Shown: positions 44,890 to 54,842, numbered from the stretch's first letter. The stretch: 64,000 bases of DNA from Croceibacterium_B sp963811255 (GCA_963811255.1 CAWEQI010000001.1:1-64000), one strand, 5' to 3'. Notes: generated by a model not told the origin, from the sequence alone. Numbers and translations: made by a program.

Positions 44890-45528
44890 ATGCCGAAAAT
44901 GCAGAATGTCCTTACCCTTCTGCGCGCCGATCGGAGCGGCGTCGCCCTGGTCGAGTTCGCCTTGGCCGCGCCGGTGCTGCTGTTCATGGTGCTGGGCGGC
45001 CTCGAGCTGGTCAATTTCGAACTCGACCAGCTCAAGGTGAACCAGATCGCCATGACTGTCGCCGACAACGCGGGGCGCGTCACCACCGGCATCGACGAGG
45101 CCAACATCTACGAGGTGATGGCCGGCGCCAACGTCATCGGCGAATCGATGGATTTCGAAAAGCATGGCCGCATCGTGCTCTCATCGCTGCAGGACAACGA
45201 GCAGAAGGGGGGCAAGCACGGCCAGATGATCAACTGGCAACGGTGCTGGGGCGACCTCGGCGTCGATCCCGCCTATGGCACCGAAGGCAAGGGCCGGAAC
45301 GACGCTTCCCTGCCCGACGGGATGGGCGCGGACGGCAACACAATCGCCGCGATCGACGGCACCGCGGTGATGTTCGTCGAGGTGAGCTACGATTACCAGC
45401 CGCTGATCTCCGACCGGTTCCTGCCGCTCTCCGGCACCATCCGCCGCGAGAGCGCCTTCAACGTGCGCGGCCGGCAAGATAACGACATCAGCAACAGCCA
45501 AAACCTGAAGACGCTTTCATGTTCGTGA
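44890..45528 (+). CDS. TadE-like protein
   Basis: A 212-residue protein starting MPKMQNVLTLLRADRSG, then VALVEFALAAPVLLFMVLGGLELVNFELD, the TadE helix with conserved Glu. The remainder is soluble, with FERVS-like beta strands near the end (VMFVEVSYDYQPLISDRFLPLSG). The ATG at 44890 is two bases after the previous stop. It is the third gene of a compact TadG-TadE-TadE cluster. Confidence 0.85.
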   Translation: MPKMQNVLTLLRADRSGVALVEFALAAPVLLFMVLGGLELVNFELDQLKVNQIAMTVADNAGRVTTGIDEANIYEVMAGANVIGESMDFEKHGRIVLSSLQDNEQKGGKHGQMINWQRCWGDLGVDPAYGTEGKGRNDASLPDGMGADGNTIAAIDGTAVMFVEVSYDYQPLISDRFLPLSGTIRRESAFNVRGRQDNDISNSQNLKTLSCS

Positions 45529-45564
45529 CTTGACCACGCATCCGGGCACGAGGGGGATGCTTCG

Positions 45565-45948
45565 ATGAGCAACCGCAGCCAGCATCAGTTGCTGACCGTC
45601 AGCCTCTTCGCCGGGGGGGTGCTGTGGGGTGTCTCGAGCCTGTTCGGCAACGGGTCCGAGCCGGGCGTGATCGAGAGGACGACGAGTTCGATCGTCGCGC
45701 ATGCGAACTCGTCATCGGATGCGGCGGGCACTCGCGACAAGGAACCGTACCAGCTCGCCGACGCTCAGACTTATCCGGGCAAACCGCACCGCCCAAATCC
45801 CTGGGCAAAGGACAGCGACTTCGTCGACCTCCCTTCACCTCCGGGCAGCGCTGCTCCCGAGGTGCCATTCCAGGCTGCCGTGCCCAGCAAGGACGAAGAT
45901 CCAGCCGGCGCGCTTCCGCCGATCGACGGCGTCGTCATATACAAGTAA
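45565..45948 (+). CDS. Hypothetical membrane-anchored protein
   Basis: A 127-residue protein with one N-terminal hydrophobic segment (LLTVSLFAGGVLWGVSSLFG) and a Pro/Asp-rich tail (PGKPHRPNPWAKDSDFVDLP). It follows the tad-like genes after 36 bases and may belong to their operon. No family recognised. Confidence 0.6.
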   Translation: MSNRSQHQLLTVSLFAGGVLWGVSSLFGNGSEPGVIERTTSSIVAHANSSSDAAGTRDKEPYQLADAQTYPGKPHRPNPWAKDSDFVDLPSPPGSAAPEVPFQAAVPSKDEDPAGALPPIDGVVIYK

Positions 45949-45997
45949 TGCGGGCGACCGGCGACGGCGCTTGCCGCCGCTCTTGCGACGACCGTCC

Positions 45998-47260
45998 TTA
46001 CTTCTCCTTGCCGCCAACACCGTACGTAATCGCGGCGTTGCGGGTTTTCTGGAACTCCTCGACGCTCATGCCCTTCATCGCGGCGTAGATGTGGATGTTG
46101 CCGACGCCGGTCACCGCGCCGAGCTTTTCGAGCATGAAGAAGATCACCCCGTAGCGGATCATGCCGATCCAGTCCCGGCTGCGGATCAGGTCGCGCTCCT
46201 CGTCGGTCAGGTCGGCTTCGGCAAGGCACTTGTCCTCGTCCTCGCGGAACGCCTTGCGAATCTTGGGATCAGTCAGCGAGTGGAGGAAGTGATTGATGCG
46301 GAAGCCCTTGACCGAGCGCTCGATGGTGAACGGATAGGTGCCCTCGAGCGCGCCGGCGCCTTGCCAGTCCCACTCCATCCGCTCGCGGAACGCCTCGTCG
46401 CTTTCGGGCGGCGCCGGCTCGGGCTTTTCCTCGAGGATCATGGTCGCGATCGGGGTCATCGAGGGGAGGAAGTAGGTCTGGTGGGTGCATTCGACCTCTT
46501 CCGACAGCGCGCCGCGCATCATCAGCCACATGACCACCTCGGCGCCTTCCCAGCCGCCGAGCCGGGCGAGCTCGTGGATCGGGTAGTCGAGCAGGCCCTC
46601 GGGATGCTCCACCAGCCGGTCCATGAACTCCATGTCCCATTCGGTGTTGTTGAACCCGTTGCGCTCGCCGTGGACCTGGTGCGACAGCCCGCCGGTGCCG
46701 GCGATCGCCACCTTGATGTCCTCGGGGTAGCTCTGGATCGCCCGGCGCAGGCTGCGACCGAACTTCCAAAATCGCCGCGCCGAGGGCAACGGCACGGTGA
46801 GCACGCCGCAGACGATCGGCAGCAGCTTGGTCGCCCAGCCGTGCTCGTCGTCATAGTCGACCATTACGCTGAGCGGCGAGAAGGCGCCGTGGTCGAGGTT
46901 GCGGCCCTGGAAATAGCTCAAGTCGAATTCGTCAGCGACCATCGCCTTCGCGACGTGCTGGGCGAACTTGGGATCGCCCTTGATCGCCGGAATATCGCGC
47001 GGGCCGCCGCCTTCGTCGGCCGGGCCGAACTGCTCGCCCACGCCGAGCGCGAAATGGCTGTAGTGCTCGAAAAAGGCGGTCATGTGGTCGTTGTAGATGT
47101 AGACCACCACGTCGGGCGCCTTGTCCTTGAACCACTGCTGGACCGGCTCGTAGCCTTCAAAGATGGGCTTCCACACCGGATCGTCGAACTTGCCCGCGTC
47201 CTTGGCGAAGGCGATGGTGGGGGTGTGCGACGTGGCGACGCCGCCGACGATGGTAGCCAT
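45998..47260 (-). CDS. desB: Gallate dioxygenase (fused LigB-LigA type extradiol dioxygenase)
   Basis: A 420-residue type II extradiol dioxygenase in which the LigB-like catalytic domain (about 1-290) is fused to a LigA-like domain (about 300-415), as in DesB/GalA. Iron ligands His12, His59 and Glu241 and catalytic His124 and His194 fall at or next to the DesB positions. It would open the gallate ring to oxaloacetate-type products in the syringate/gallate route. No other 4,5-cleavage pathway genes are in the window. ATG at 47260; the frame is open further upstream without similarity. Confidence 0.9.
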   Translation of the reverse strand: MATIVGGVATSHTPTIAFAKDAGKFDDPVWKPIFEGYEPVQQWFKDKAPDVVVYIYNDHMTAFFEHYSHFALGVGEQFGPADEGGGPRDIPAIKGDPKFAQHVAKAMVADEFDLSYFQGRNLDHGAFSPLSVMVDYDDEHGWATKLLPIVCGVLTVPLPSARRFWKFGRSLRRAIQSYPEDIKVAIAGTGGLSHQVHGERNGFNNTEWDMEFMDRLVEHPEGLLDYPIHELARLGGWEGAEVVMWLMMRGALSEEVECTHQTYFLPSMTPIATMILEEKPEPAPPESDEAFRERMEWDWQGAGALEGTYPFTIERSVKGFRINHFLHSLTDPKIRKAFREDEDKCLAEADLTDEERDLIRSRDWIGMIRYGVIFFMLEKLGAVTGVGNIHIYAAMKGMSVEEFQKTRNAAITYGVGGKEK

Positions 47261-47484
47261 GGTCTTTCCTCTCGAGCGGGCGCGCCGCGCGGACGCTCCC
47301 GGTTGTGTGCACGACGCCACCTAACGTCGCCTTGCGACAAGTCAATTTGTGCGCGGGGAATGGTGCGACAACCGGCCTCCTCCCGGCGACGGTGCCCGGC
47401 GCATCGAAATGCTCGGCGGACTGGGATACCGCGGGGTCGAAGTTGCCAATCGCCACAGCGTCTGGGGCGGAATCGGCGATTTCC

Positions 47485-47617
47485 GTCACTTTTCGGGTCC
47501 GTTTTCGTCGCCTTGGGCGCGAGACTGTCGCCTTGCTGGCGAAAGCGTCACTCTGGCCGAACGGCTTTGTCACCTTCCGAGCCCGAAAACGTCGCTTTCG
47601 GGCGGCAGGACTGTCGC
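47485..47617. repeat. Seven-unit helically phased GTCRC array
   Basis: GTCRC pentamers start at 47485, 47507, 47527, 47547, 47569, 47591 and 47613, so spacings are 22, 20, 20, 22, 22 and 22 bases, close to two DNA turns. Three units share the longer core GTCGCCTTG. The three right-hand units lie inside the 3' end of the helix-turn-helix gene, and its stop codon (TGA read on the minus strand) falls within the fifth unit. The spacer toward gallate dioxygenase (47261-47484) otherwise shows no gene. Confidence 0.75.
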
Positions 47618-47878
47618 CTTGCGCCCCGAGCGCCGCCGGGCCCGCCGCTTCGCGCATCCCTCCGTCTGCGCCCGATCCCACGCCCGCGCGAACAACCCGT
47701 CCTCGCCGAGCCGTGCGCGCAGGCGGTAGGCCGACTGCCGGCTCATTCCTACCGCCCGCGCCGCGTCGCCCACTCGCCCCAGATCGGCCAGCGCGCCGAG
47801 GAACACCTGCGCCTTGAGCGTGGTCCAGTGATAGCTGGGATCGGGCAGCGAGGGTTTGTCGGGTGCGGGCGTGCTCAT
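47570..47878 (-). CDS. Small helix-turn-helix protein with a phased-repeat tail
   Basis: A 102-residue protein with a helix-turn-helix: TTLKAQVFLGALADLGRVGDA leads to ARAVGMSRQSAYRLRARLG, then FARAWDRAQTEG. The C-terminal tail KATVLPPESDVFGLGR is encoded by the phased GTCRC array. A longer paralogue lies at 58722. The protein resembles insertion-free, non-transposase HTH families seen in sphingomonads. The role is unknown; binding to its own array is a testable guess. Confidence 0.75.
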   Translation of the reverse strand: MSTPAPDKPSLPDPSYHWTTLKAQVFLGALADLGRVGDAARAVGMSRQSAYRLRARLGEDGLFARAWDRAQTEGCAKRRARRRSGRKATVLPPESDVFGLGR

Positions 47879-48013
47879 CGGAGAGCTTAAGGCACAAGTG
47901 GGGGGCTGTAGGAAAGTTGTCTTTCGCGCGAAATGACAAAGCGGGCAGAGCGGCCCCTCGCCGCCCCGCCCGCTTGTATGTCGTCAGTCGGGCGAACCGC
48001 CCGGCGGAGGCGC

Positions 48014-48262
48014 TCAGCTCATGTGCTTGGAGACGGCGCCGGTCATCTTGAACATCGAGATCTGGCCGTTGCCGACCACCGCGCCGAGCTTGGCGTCGGG
48101 ATTGATCATCCGCTTGTCGGTCTTGTCCTGCAGCCCGTTGGCCTTGATGTGGTCCCACACCTTGCTGGTGACCTGCGCGCGGGTCAGCGGCCCCTTGCCG
48201 ACGACCGCTTCGAGCTGCGGCGAGAGGTTGACCGGTTTTTGCAGTGCATTGTTCTTGGCCAT
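48014..48262 (-). CDS. SWIB/MDM2 domain protein
   Basis: An 82-residue protein that is essentially one SWIB domain: PVNLSPQLEAVVGKGPLTRAQVTSKVWDHIKANGLQD in short segments, then RMINPDAKLGAVVG and ISMFKMTGAVSKHM. The domain is known from eukaryotic chromatin factors and from Chlamydia topoisomerase; stand-alone bacterial members have no settled role. A strong AAAGGA ribosome binding site precedes the ATG. Confidence 0.9.
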   Translation of the reverse strand: MAKNNALQKPVNLSPQLEAVVGKGPLTRAQVTSKVWDHIKANGLQDKTDKRMINPDAKLGAVVGNGQISMFKMTGAVSKHMS

Positions 48263-48301
48263 GGGCCCATCCTTTCCAGGCTAGAGATTCGGTCCGTTGT
48301 C

Positions 48302-48931
48302 TTAGTCGAATTCGTCGCGTTCGTCCCACTGCTCGGCGAATTCATCCCCATTTTCGTTTCTTGCGTATGTTCCGGTGATGACCGCGGCAGCCAGAACATG
48401 ATGCTCCATCTCGGCCATCAGCTCCTTCCGGCCGGCGCCGGGCAGCAGCGCCAGCGGCAGATCGAGAGCGAAAATCTGGAACACGTAGTCGTGCGCGCCG
48501 TCTTCGGTAGGCGGGTTCGGCAGCAGCCATTCCGAGTTGCCGAACGCGTTCTTGCCGGTGCGCGGCGGCGCCTCGCCTTCGAGCAGCTTGCCAGCCTGCG
48601 GGGCGAGCCCCCAGACGAGCCAATGGCAGAACGGCTCCGAACCGGGCGCGTAAGGATCCTCGACGACGATCGCCAGTTCCTGGGTTCCCGGCGGCGGCGC
48701 GGTCCATTCGAGCGGCGGCGCGACGGCGTCTTCCTCGTCGGCGGTGAAGCATGGGTCGAGTTCATCGCCGTCGGCGAACGCCGGCGAGGCCAGTCTGAAG
48801 CCGCCCCTGTTGAGCACATCCGGGCCGCCGAGGCGTGCGACGGTAAGTCGGCCGTGCCCCGGCCGAACGTTCTTCAGCGCTTGGCCAAGCCAGCCGGGGA
48901 CCTGTTCGTTCATCGTCTTGCTGGTTTCCAT
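48302..48931 (-). CDS. YbhB/YbcL family (PEBP/Raf kinase inhibitor-like) protein
   Basis: A 209-residue phosphatidylethanolamine-binding-like protein. FADGDELDPCFTADEEDAVAPPLEW, AIVVEDPYAPGSEPFCHWLVWG and GAHDYVFQIFALD match the family. Its ligand is unknown. The ATG at 48931 (METSKTMNEQ) was used; 48913 is an alternative in-frame ATG. Confidence 0.88.
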   Translation of the reverse strand: METSKTMNEQVPGWLGQALKNVRPGHGRLTVARLGGPDVLNRGGFRLASPAFADGDELDPCFTADEEDAVAPPLEWTAPPPGTQELAIVVEDPYAPGSEPFCHWLVWGLAPQAGKLLEGEAPPRTGKNAFGNSEWLLPNPPTEDGAHDYVFQIFALDLPLALLPGAGRKELMAEMEHHVLAAAVITGTYARNENGDEFAEQWDERDEFD

Positions 48932-49029
48932 CGCGCCGAGCGTAGGGTCCTTGGCCCACCTTCGCAACCGCCCGCCTCTCGGGGAAGTTCCTGAGCGCGC
49001 GCGACGCGATTTCGCGCCACGAGGTCCCG

Positions 49030-49455
49030 ATGATCCTTCAGCTCGCGATCGCCACCGGCATGGTTCTGCTGACCGTGATGATCCACGGCGCCGGGCTGCT
49101 GCTGCTCGTGCGCTTGTTCCGGATCGAGTTGTACGAGGAGGCCTCGTTGCGGATGCCGGTGCTTTCAGCCCGAACCCTGCTGTTCGTTCTGGCTCTCACT
49201 CTTGGCCTGTTCGTGCTCCACGGCGTCGAGATATGGGCTTATGCCGTGCTCTTCCTCGGGCTGGGCGCGCTGCCGAGCCTACAGACCGCGGTGTTCTTCT
49301 CGACGATCACCTATTCGACGGTCGGTTACGACGACCGGGGCTTCGCCCATGCGTGGCAACTGGTCGCGGCGATAGAGTCGATCAACGGCGTCATCCTGCT
49401 CGGCTGGTCGACCGCCTTTTTCGTCGCGATCATGACTCGGCTGCTGCGGCGCTAA
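49030..49455 (+). CDS. Two-pore-helix potassium channel-like protein, paralogue
   Basis: A 141-residue membrane protein with three hydrophobic segments and a pore loop FSTITYSTVGYDD, close in plan to the channel-like protein at 31117 (HGAGLLLLVRLF and LLGWSTAFFVAI align with HGIGLFTLRRLM and LLGWSTAFFIRV). The filter GYDD departs from GYGD. The ATG at 49030 follows GAGGT. Ion selectivity is not established. Confidence 0.8.
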   Translation: MILQLAIATGMVLLTVMIHGAGLLLLVRLFRIELYEEASLRMPVLSARTLLFVLALTLGLFVLHGVEIWAYAVLFLGLGALPSLQTAVFFSTITYSTVGYDDRGFAHAWQLVAAIESINGVILLGWSTAFFVAIMTRLLRR

Positions 49456-49585
49456 GTTCGGCCCTTCGCCGGCTGCTGCGAAGGTTCAAATCGCATCGCC
49501 AACGTGCTTGCGGCGAGAGTCGCCAGGCGATAGGCTCCATCCGGGGAGTCGGGGGGACAGCAGCTTGGCAAGAGTGGCCTTTTCG

Positions 49586-51027
49586 ATGCGCGGCAAGGGA
49601 ATGCGCCTTGCCGCGGGGTGCCTGGTGTTCCTAGCGGGATGCGGCGGTGGCGGCGGGGGCGGCGCCACGGCAGTCGCGCCGACCCCTACACCCACCCCCA
49701 CGCCGACAACCGCCGCCTGTTCGCTGTCGAGCCGGGAAGACTGGGCCCTGGCGCAGCTGAACAAGTGGTATCTGTTCCCGACGCTGATCGATACGAACGT
49801 CAATAAGGCGAGCTATTCGGACCTGCAGTCGTACGTCGATGCGCTCGTCGCCCCGGCCCGGGCGCAGTCGAAGGACCGCTATTTCACCTATGTCACCTCG
49901 ATCGCCGAGGAGAACGCGCTGATCAACTCGGGCCAGACGGCCGGGTTCGGCTTCCGCCTGGGATACGACACGGTGAACAACCGCGTGTTCGTGATCGAGG
50001 TGTTCGAGAGCACCCCGGCGTACGGGGCGAACATCGGCCGCGGCGACGAATTGCTGTCGATCGACGGGAAGAGCGTCAGCACGCTGATGGCATCCGGCGG
50101 CCCCCAGGCGGTGTTCGACGCGCTCGGCCCGAGCGATGCAGGCGTCACCCGAACACTGTCGATTCAGCACCTCGGCGGGGCGCAGGTCGACGTCGCCCTG
50201 ACCAAGACGACATACGACATCAATCCCGTCTCGCCGCAAGGCAATCAGGTGATCGACTACGGCGGCACGAAGATCGGCTACATCAACCTGCGGACGTTCA
50301 TCTCGCTCACCGCCGAAGACCAGCTGCGGACGCGAATCCAGGCGTTCAAGGACCAGGGCATCGACAAGGTGATCATCGATCTGCGCTACAACGGCGGCGG
50401 GCTGATCGAGGTTGCGCAGGTGCTCGACAGCCTGCTGGCCGCCAACGAAGTCAACAAACCGCTCGCCTACATGACCTTCCGCCAGTCGCAATCGAGCAAC
50501 GACGAAACCCTCGATTTCCTTTCGGAGGCGAGCGCAATCAGCGCCACAAAGATCGCCTTCATCGGCAGCGGCGGCACCGCCTCGGCCAGCGAGCTGGTGA
50601 TGAACGCCATGGCCCCGTACCTCGGCAAAAACGTCGCCCTCGTCGGCAGCAACACTTACGGCAAGCCGGTCGGCCAGATCGCCGAAGACAAAGCCGAATG
50701 CGACGACCGCTTCCGGATCATCGCCTTCGAACTCAAGAACGCCGACCATTACGGCGACTATTTCAGCGGCCTGGCGGTCGATGCCACCAACGATCCCAAC
50801 AGCTTCGTGCAGAAGGCGACCACCTGCAAGGCGAGCGACGACATCTTCCACCCGCTCGGCGATCCGAACGAGTCCTCGACGGCCGCCGCCCTGAACTGGC
50901 TCAACGGCGGCTCGTGCACAGCGATTGCCGCCGCCGGAACGCAGACCACGCAGGCGGTGAAGCCCAAGTACGTGCCGCTGCAGCCTCGGCATCCGAGCGC
51001 GACCCAGGAACGCGTTCCGGGGCTGTA

Positions 51028-51031
<4 letters not shown>
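49586..51031 (+). CDS. S41 family C-terminal processing-type protease, lipoprotein
   Basis: A 481-residue peptidase. The signal ends in LAGC, followed by a glycine run and a TP repeat (APTPTPTPTPTT). A PDZ-like domain (GRGDELLSIDGKSVS) precedes the S41 core with catalytic Ser in GGTASASELVMNAM and Lys in NTYGKPVGQ. The protein is probably outer-membrane anchored and periplasmic. ATG at 49586 was used; 49601 (MRLAAGCLVF) is also plausible. The stop overlaps the convergent dioxygenase stop. Confidence 0.85.
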
Positions 51032-51833
<802 letters not shown>

Positions 51834-51837
<4 letters not shown>

Positions 51838-52268
51838 GGTTGCTTCGGCGATTTGAAGGGCTGTTTGTCGGTCCAGGCGCAGCCTTCGCGCTGCTCGTCC
51901 TTCACCTGCAGCGCGACCGCGTACGGATAGCTGCGGTCGCTCATCCCGTCGCTGCACTGGGCGGGCGAAATCGCTATCACGAACGGCTTGCCGTCGAGAT
52001 CGCCGGAATACGACACCCCGTTGCGCCCGGCGAAACGGGAAACCGCGATCGTTGCCCCATTCGGGTTCTCGGGCGTCTCGTAGGTCAGAGTCCCGCCGGA
52101 CACCTGTCCGCCCCAGAACGGCTCGGTGCCGGTGAAATGCACGACCTCGTCCGCTTCGATTCCGGCAAACGGCTGCGTCTCGTCCGAGCCGTGCGACGAT
52201 CGAGTGCCGCACGACGTGAGCAGCACGGTGCAGAGAAGCGGCAGGACTGTCAGACGGTTCTCGGCCAT
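51834..52268 (-). CDS. COG3650-type lipoprotein
   Basis: A 144-residue predicted lipoprotein (signal with LLTSC) matching the COG3650 pattern: FTGTEPFWGGQVSGGTLTYETPE and CSDGMSDRSYPYAVALQV. The family is of unknown function and is secreted or outer-membrane anchored. It is coupled to the dioxygenase gene through GTGA. Confidence 0.78.
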
Positions 52269-52396
52269 GGTATGGGCGGCTCTCTAGGCTCACTGTCCGT
52301 CGCGCGAAAGCCCCGCGTGGGCAGTCCCGGCGGAACGGCGGACAACGCTGGAGGGTTTTCACGAAGGACTGTCTCGGGAGCTACGCGCCGGTGCAA

Positions 52397-52975
52397 ATGT
52401 GGAAGCCATTGCTGATCATCGTTCCCGCCGGGCTGATGCTCGGCGCGATCGGCGGGCATTACGCGCGTCCGGTGATGAAGCAGCGGGCAGGTGACGACCC
52501 GTGGCAGCAGACGTTCGGGAGGCGGGCGCAGCGAGACGGTGCGGTTGCCCGGCCTGACGATCGGACGGTCTCTTATAACGCCTATTACGCCGGCGGCCCG
52601 AGCTATCCCCCTCCGGCCGCCGATGACGACAGGGCGATCGCCGGGTGGCAGGGACCGGACTTCCGCAACTGGCCCGATTACAAGCCGGAGCCGATGCCGA
52701 CGATCGAGCAACTGGAGGCCGAAGTCGCCCGGCGCGACACGGCGCTGGACCGGCAAGCAATGGCCGACGGGGAGACAGTTGCGGGCGAAACGCCGCCTGC
52801 CGACGCCGATACCCGTGCGAGCGGCGATGCCGCGGACGTCGATCCGAAGCCCCAGACCTACGGCGGCCAAATAGCCGGGCATCCGCAGGTCGTAACGATG
52901 CCTCGATCGTCGTCGCCCGCCACGACGACGCCCGAACCTCGCACGGCGGGCGGGAAGCTGCCGGCCATCTGGTAG
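52397..52975 (+). CDS. Hypothetical membrane-anchored protein
   Basis: A 192-residue protein with an N-terminal hydrophobic anchor (LLIIVPAGLMLGAIGGHYA) and a long polar region rich in Asp, Pro and Ala. PMPTIEQLEAEVARRDTALD may form a short helix. The ATG at 52397 was used; GTG at 52391 is also open. GGAAC-N17-GGTT (52332-52357) lies just upstream, a partial EcfG match. No family recognised. Confidence 0.6.
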   Translation: MWKPLLIIVPAGLMLGAIGGHYARPVMKQRAGDDPWQQTFGRRAQRDGAVARPDDRTVSYNAYYAGGPSYPPPAADDDRAIAGWQGPDFRNWPDYKPEPMPTIEQLEAEVARRDTALDRQAMADGETVAGETPPADADTRASGDAADVDPKPQTYGGQIAGHPQVVTMPRSSSPATTTPEPRTAGGKLPAIW

Positions 52976-52988
52976 GCGCCTGCGCCGC

Positions 52989-53553
52989 TCAGGACAGCTT
53001 GCGCGCGAGCCCCAGGTGGTCGGCCACCATGTCCTCGGCATCGACGGCGAACTGGCTCAGCGCCGGATCCATACCGTTTTCGGCATAATCGCGCAGAGCA
53101 GACAGCGCCTGCTCATGCGCGGCAATCTGCTGCTTGGCGTAATCGTCGTCGAAGTCGTCGCCCGCGTCGCGCAACTCGTCGAGATTGCGCTGTTGCGCCG
53201 CGGTCATTTGCGAACTGACCGCCACGCCGTGCGTGCGCTTGAGCGCGTCGCGTAATTCGTCCTCGGCCACGGTGTGGTCCTGGATCATCTGCACGGCGAA
53301 ATTCCGGACTTCTTCGCTGTGGCCCAATTTCTGGGCGAGCCGGGCCGAGGCGAGTTCGTAAGCATCGTCGGCGGCGACGGCATTGGCGAACGCCGAAGCC
53401 GTCTGGCGGCGGCGCGGCGGCTTCGGCGGCGGGAGTGAAGGCGTCGGCGAGGTTTTGCCCGGCGGTGTGGCGGTCGGTATCGCCGGCTTCGCCGCAGGCG
53501 CCCACCGCCAGGGAGATTGCGACGGCAGCGGCGGTGCCATGGTATCGCTTCAT
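52989..53553 (-). pseudogene. DUF4142 exported protein, one frameshift
   Basis: A DUF4142 family protein of about 187 residues with a signal ending near a lipobox-like VGAC (MKRYHGTAAAVAISLAVGAC). The mature part ANAVAADDAYELASARLAQ, VQMIQDHTVAEDEL and DYAKQQIAAHEQALSALRDY is the family core. One extra base inside a GGCGGC-rich stretch near 53403-53420 splits the frame. The 565-base span is one over a multiple of three. An EcfG-like site lies 36 bases upstream, consistent with a stress role. Confidence 0.75.
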
Positions 53554-53588
53554 GCCGGTTGTCCTCCTCGCTCTCGTCTGTCTCAGGC

Positions 53589-53613
53589 AACAGCCGCCCG
53601 GCGGAAGGGTTCC
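53589..53613 (-). promoter_or_regulatory. EcfG-like promoter upstream of the DUF4142 gene
   Basis: On the minus strand GGAAC (53613-53609) is followed after 16 bases by TGTT (53592-53589), matching GGAAC-N16-CGTT except for the first base of the -10. It lies 36 bases before the start at 53553. Inferred. Confidence 0.45.
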
Positions 53614-53614
53614 G

Positions 53615-54842
53615 CTAGGCCGTGGCAATGCGCCGCTCTGCCGGCCTCGCTGCCTTCTCGACAAGGGTCGGCAGCAACAGCCGGCGATAAGCCTCGACAA
53701 CCGTTTCGAGCGCCGCATCCCAATCGTAACACCCGCTTGCGGCGCGCGCCGCCCGGCCGAGCCGCCGGCGCAGCTCCGGCTCGCGCACCAGCTTGGTCAG
53801 CGCCGCGGCATAGCCGGCGACGTCGCCCACCGGAGACGAGCAGGCCGGTGCGACCGTGCTCGATCAAATCGCGGCTGCTCGGGGCGTCGGCGCTGACCAC
53901 CGCCAGCCCCGCCGCCATCGCCTCGAGATTGACATTGCCGAACGCTTCGGTGGCGCTGGGGTTGAGCAGCACGTCGGCGCTCGCCACCGCCTCGCCCAGA
54001 GCATCACCGGCGAGGTGGCCGGCAAAGACCGCCTTCGGCAGCAGGCGTTCGAACTCGCCCCGCGCCGGGCCGTCTCCGACCACCACCGGGCGCAGCGCCG
54101 GCAGATTGGCCCGGCGCACCGCGGCGGCGAAATCGGCGATCCCCTTCTCGCGCACCAGCCGGCCGAAGAACAGCACCACCAACTCGTCCGCACCGATCCC
54201 GTGAGCCGCTCGCCAGGCCTCGCTGCGCCGCGCGGGATTGAATTTGCCCCGATCGACCCCACGGCTCCAGACGGCAATCCGTGCCGGATCGACGCCGTCC
54301 GCCTCGAGCACCTGCGCCAGCGGCCGATTGGGCGCGAGCACCAGGTCGCAGCGGCGGTAGAACCGCTGGAGATAGCGCTCGATCATGCCGCGAACGAAGC
54401 CAAGCCCGTAGAACGCGAAATAGGTCTCGAACCGCGTGTGGAGACTGGCGACGAGCGGAATCCCGCGCCTGACGGCATAGGCCTGGGCTCGGCGGCCGAG
54501 GATGTCGGGCGCGGAGACATGGACGATGTCCGGCGCGAAGGCGTCGAGATCCCGCCGCGTCGCTGCCGGCAGCCCCAGCGCCAGGCGGTACTCGCCGCGG
54601 CCGGGGAACGGGATCGACCGCACGCCGACCAACTCGCCCGCCGGCTCGAACGCCGGATGGGACACCACCGGCGAATAGACGCGCACGACGAATCCGCACC
54701 GCTGGAGATGAGCGACGAGGCGGTTGAGCGCCTGGTTGGCGCCGTCGGCGATGCAATTGTAGTTACCCGAGAACAGCGCGACCCGCAGCGGCCGGCGCAA
54801 ATCAGGCACGCACGAACGGCTCACGGGCGAGACATGCGACAT
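53615..54842 (-). CDS. Glycosyltransferase family 4, one frameshift near the C-terminus
   Basis: A GT-B fold glycosyltransferase of about 408 residues. RVALFSGNYNCIADGANQALNRL forms the N-terminal domain start, and the donor-site E-x7-E lies in ATEAFGNVNLEAMAAGLAVV. The group resembles enzymes for alpha-linked mannose or diacylglycerol glycosides. One extra base near 53838 shifts the last 75 residues; corrected it reads GDVAGYAAALTKLVREPEL and stops at 53615. The span of 1228 bases is one over a multiple of three. ATG at 54842 was used. Confidence 0.85.

Noticed and set aside
47485..47617. The phased array as a CRISPR
   Set aside because: The repeated unit is only 5-9 bases with 11-17 base gaps, there are no 23-40 base repeats or cas genes, and part of the array is coding.
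47305..47817. Plus-strand open frame across the phased array
   Set aside because: It is antisense to the HTH gene, has no ribosome binding site and no domain similarity.
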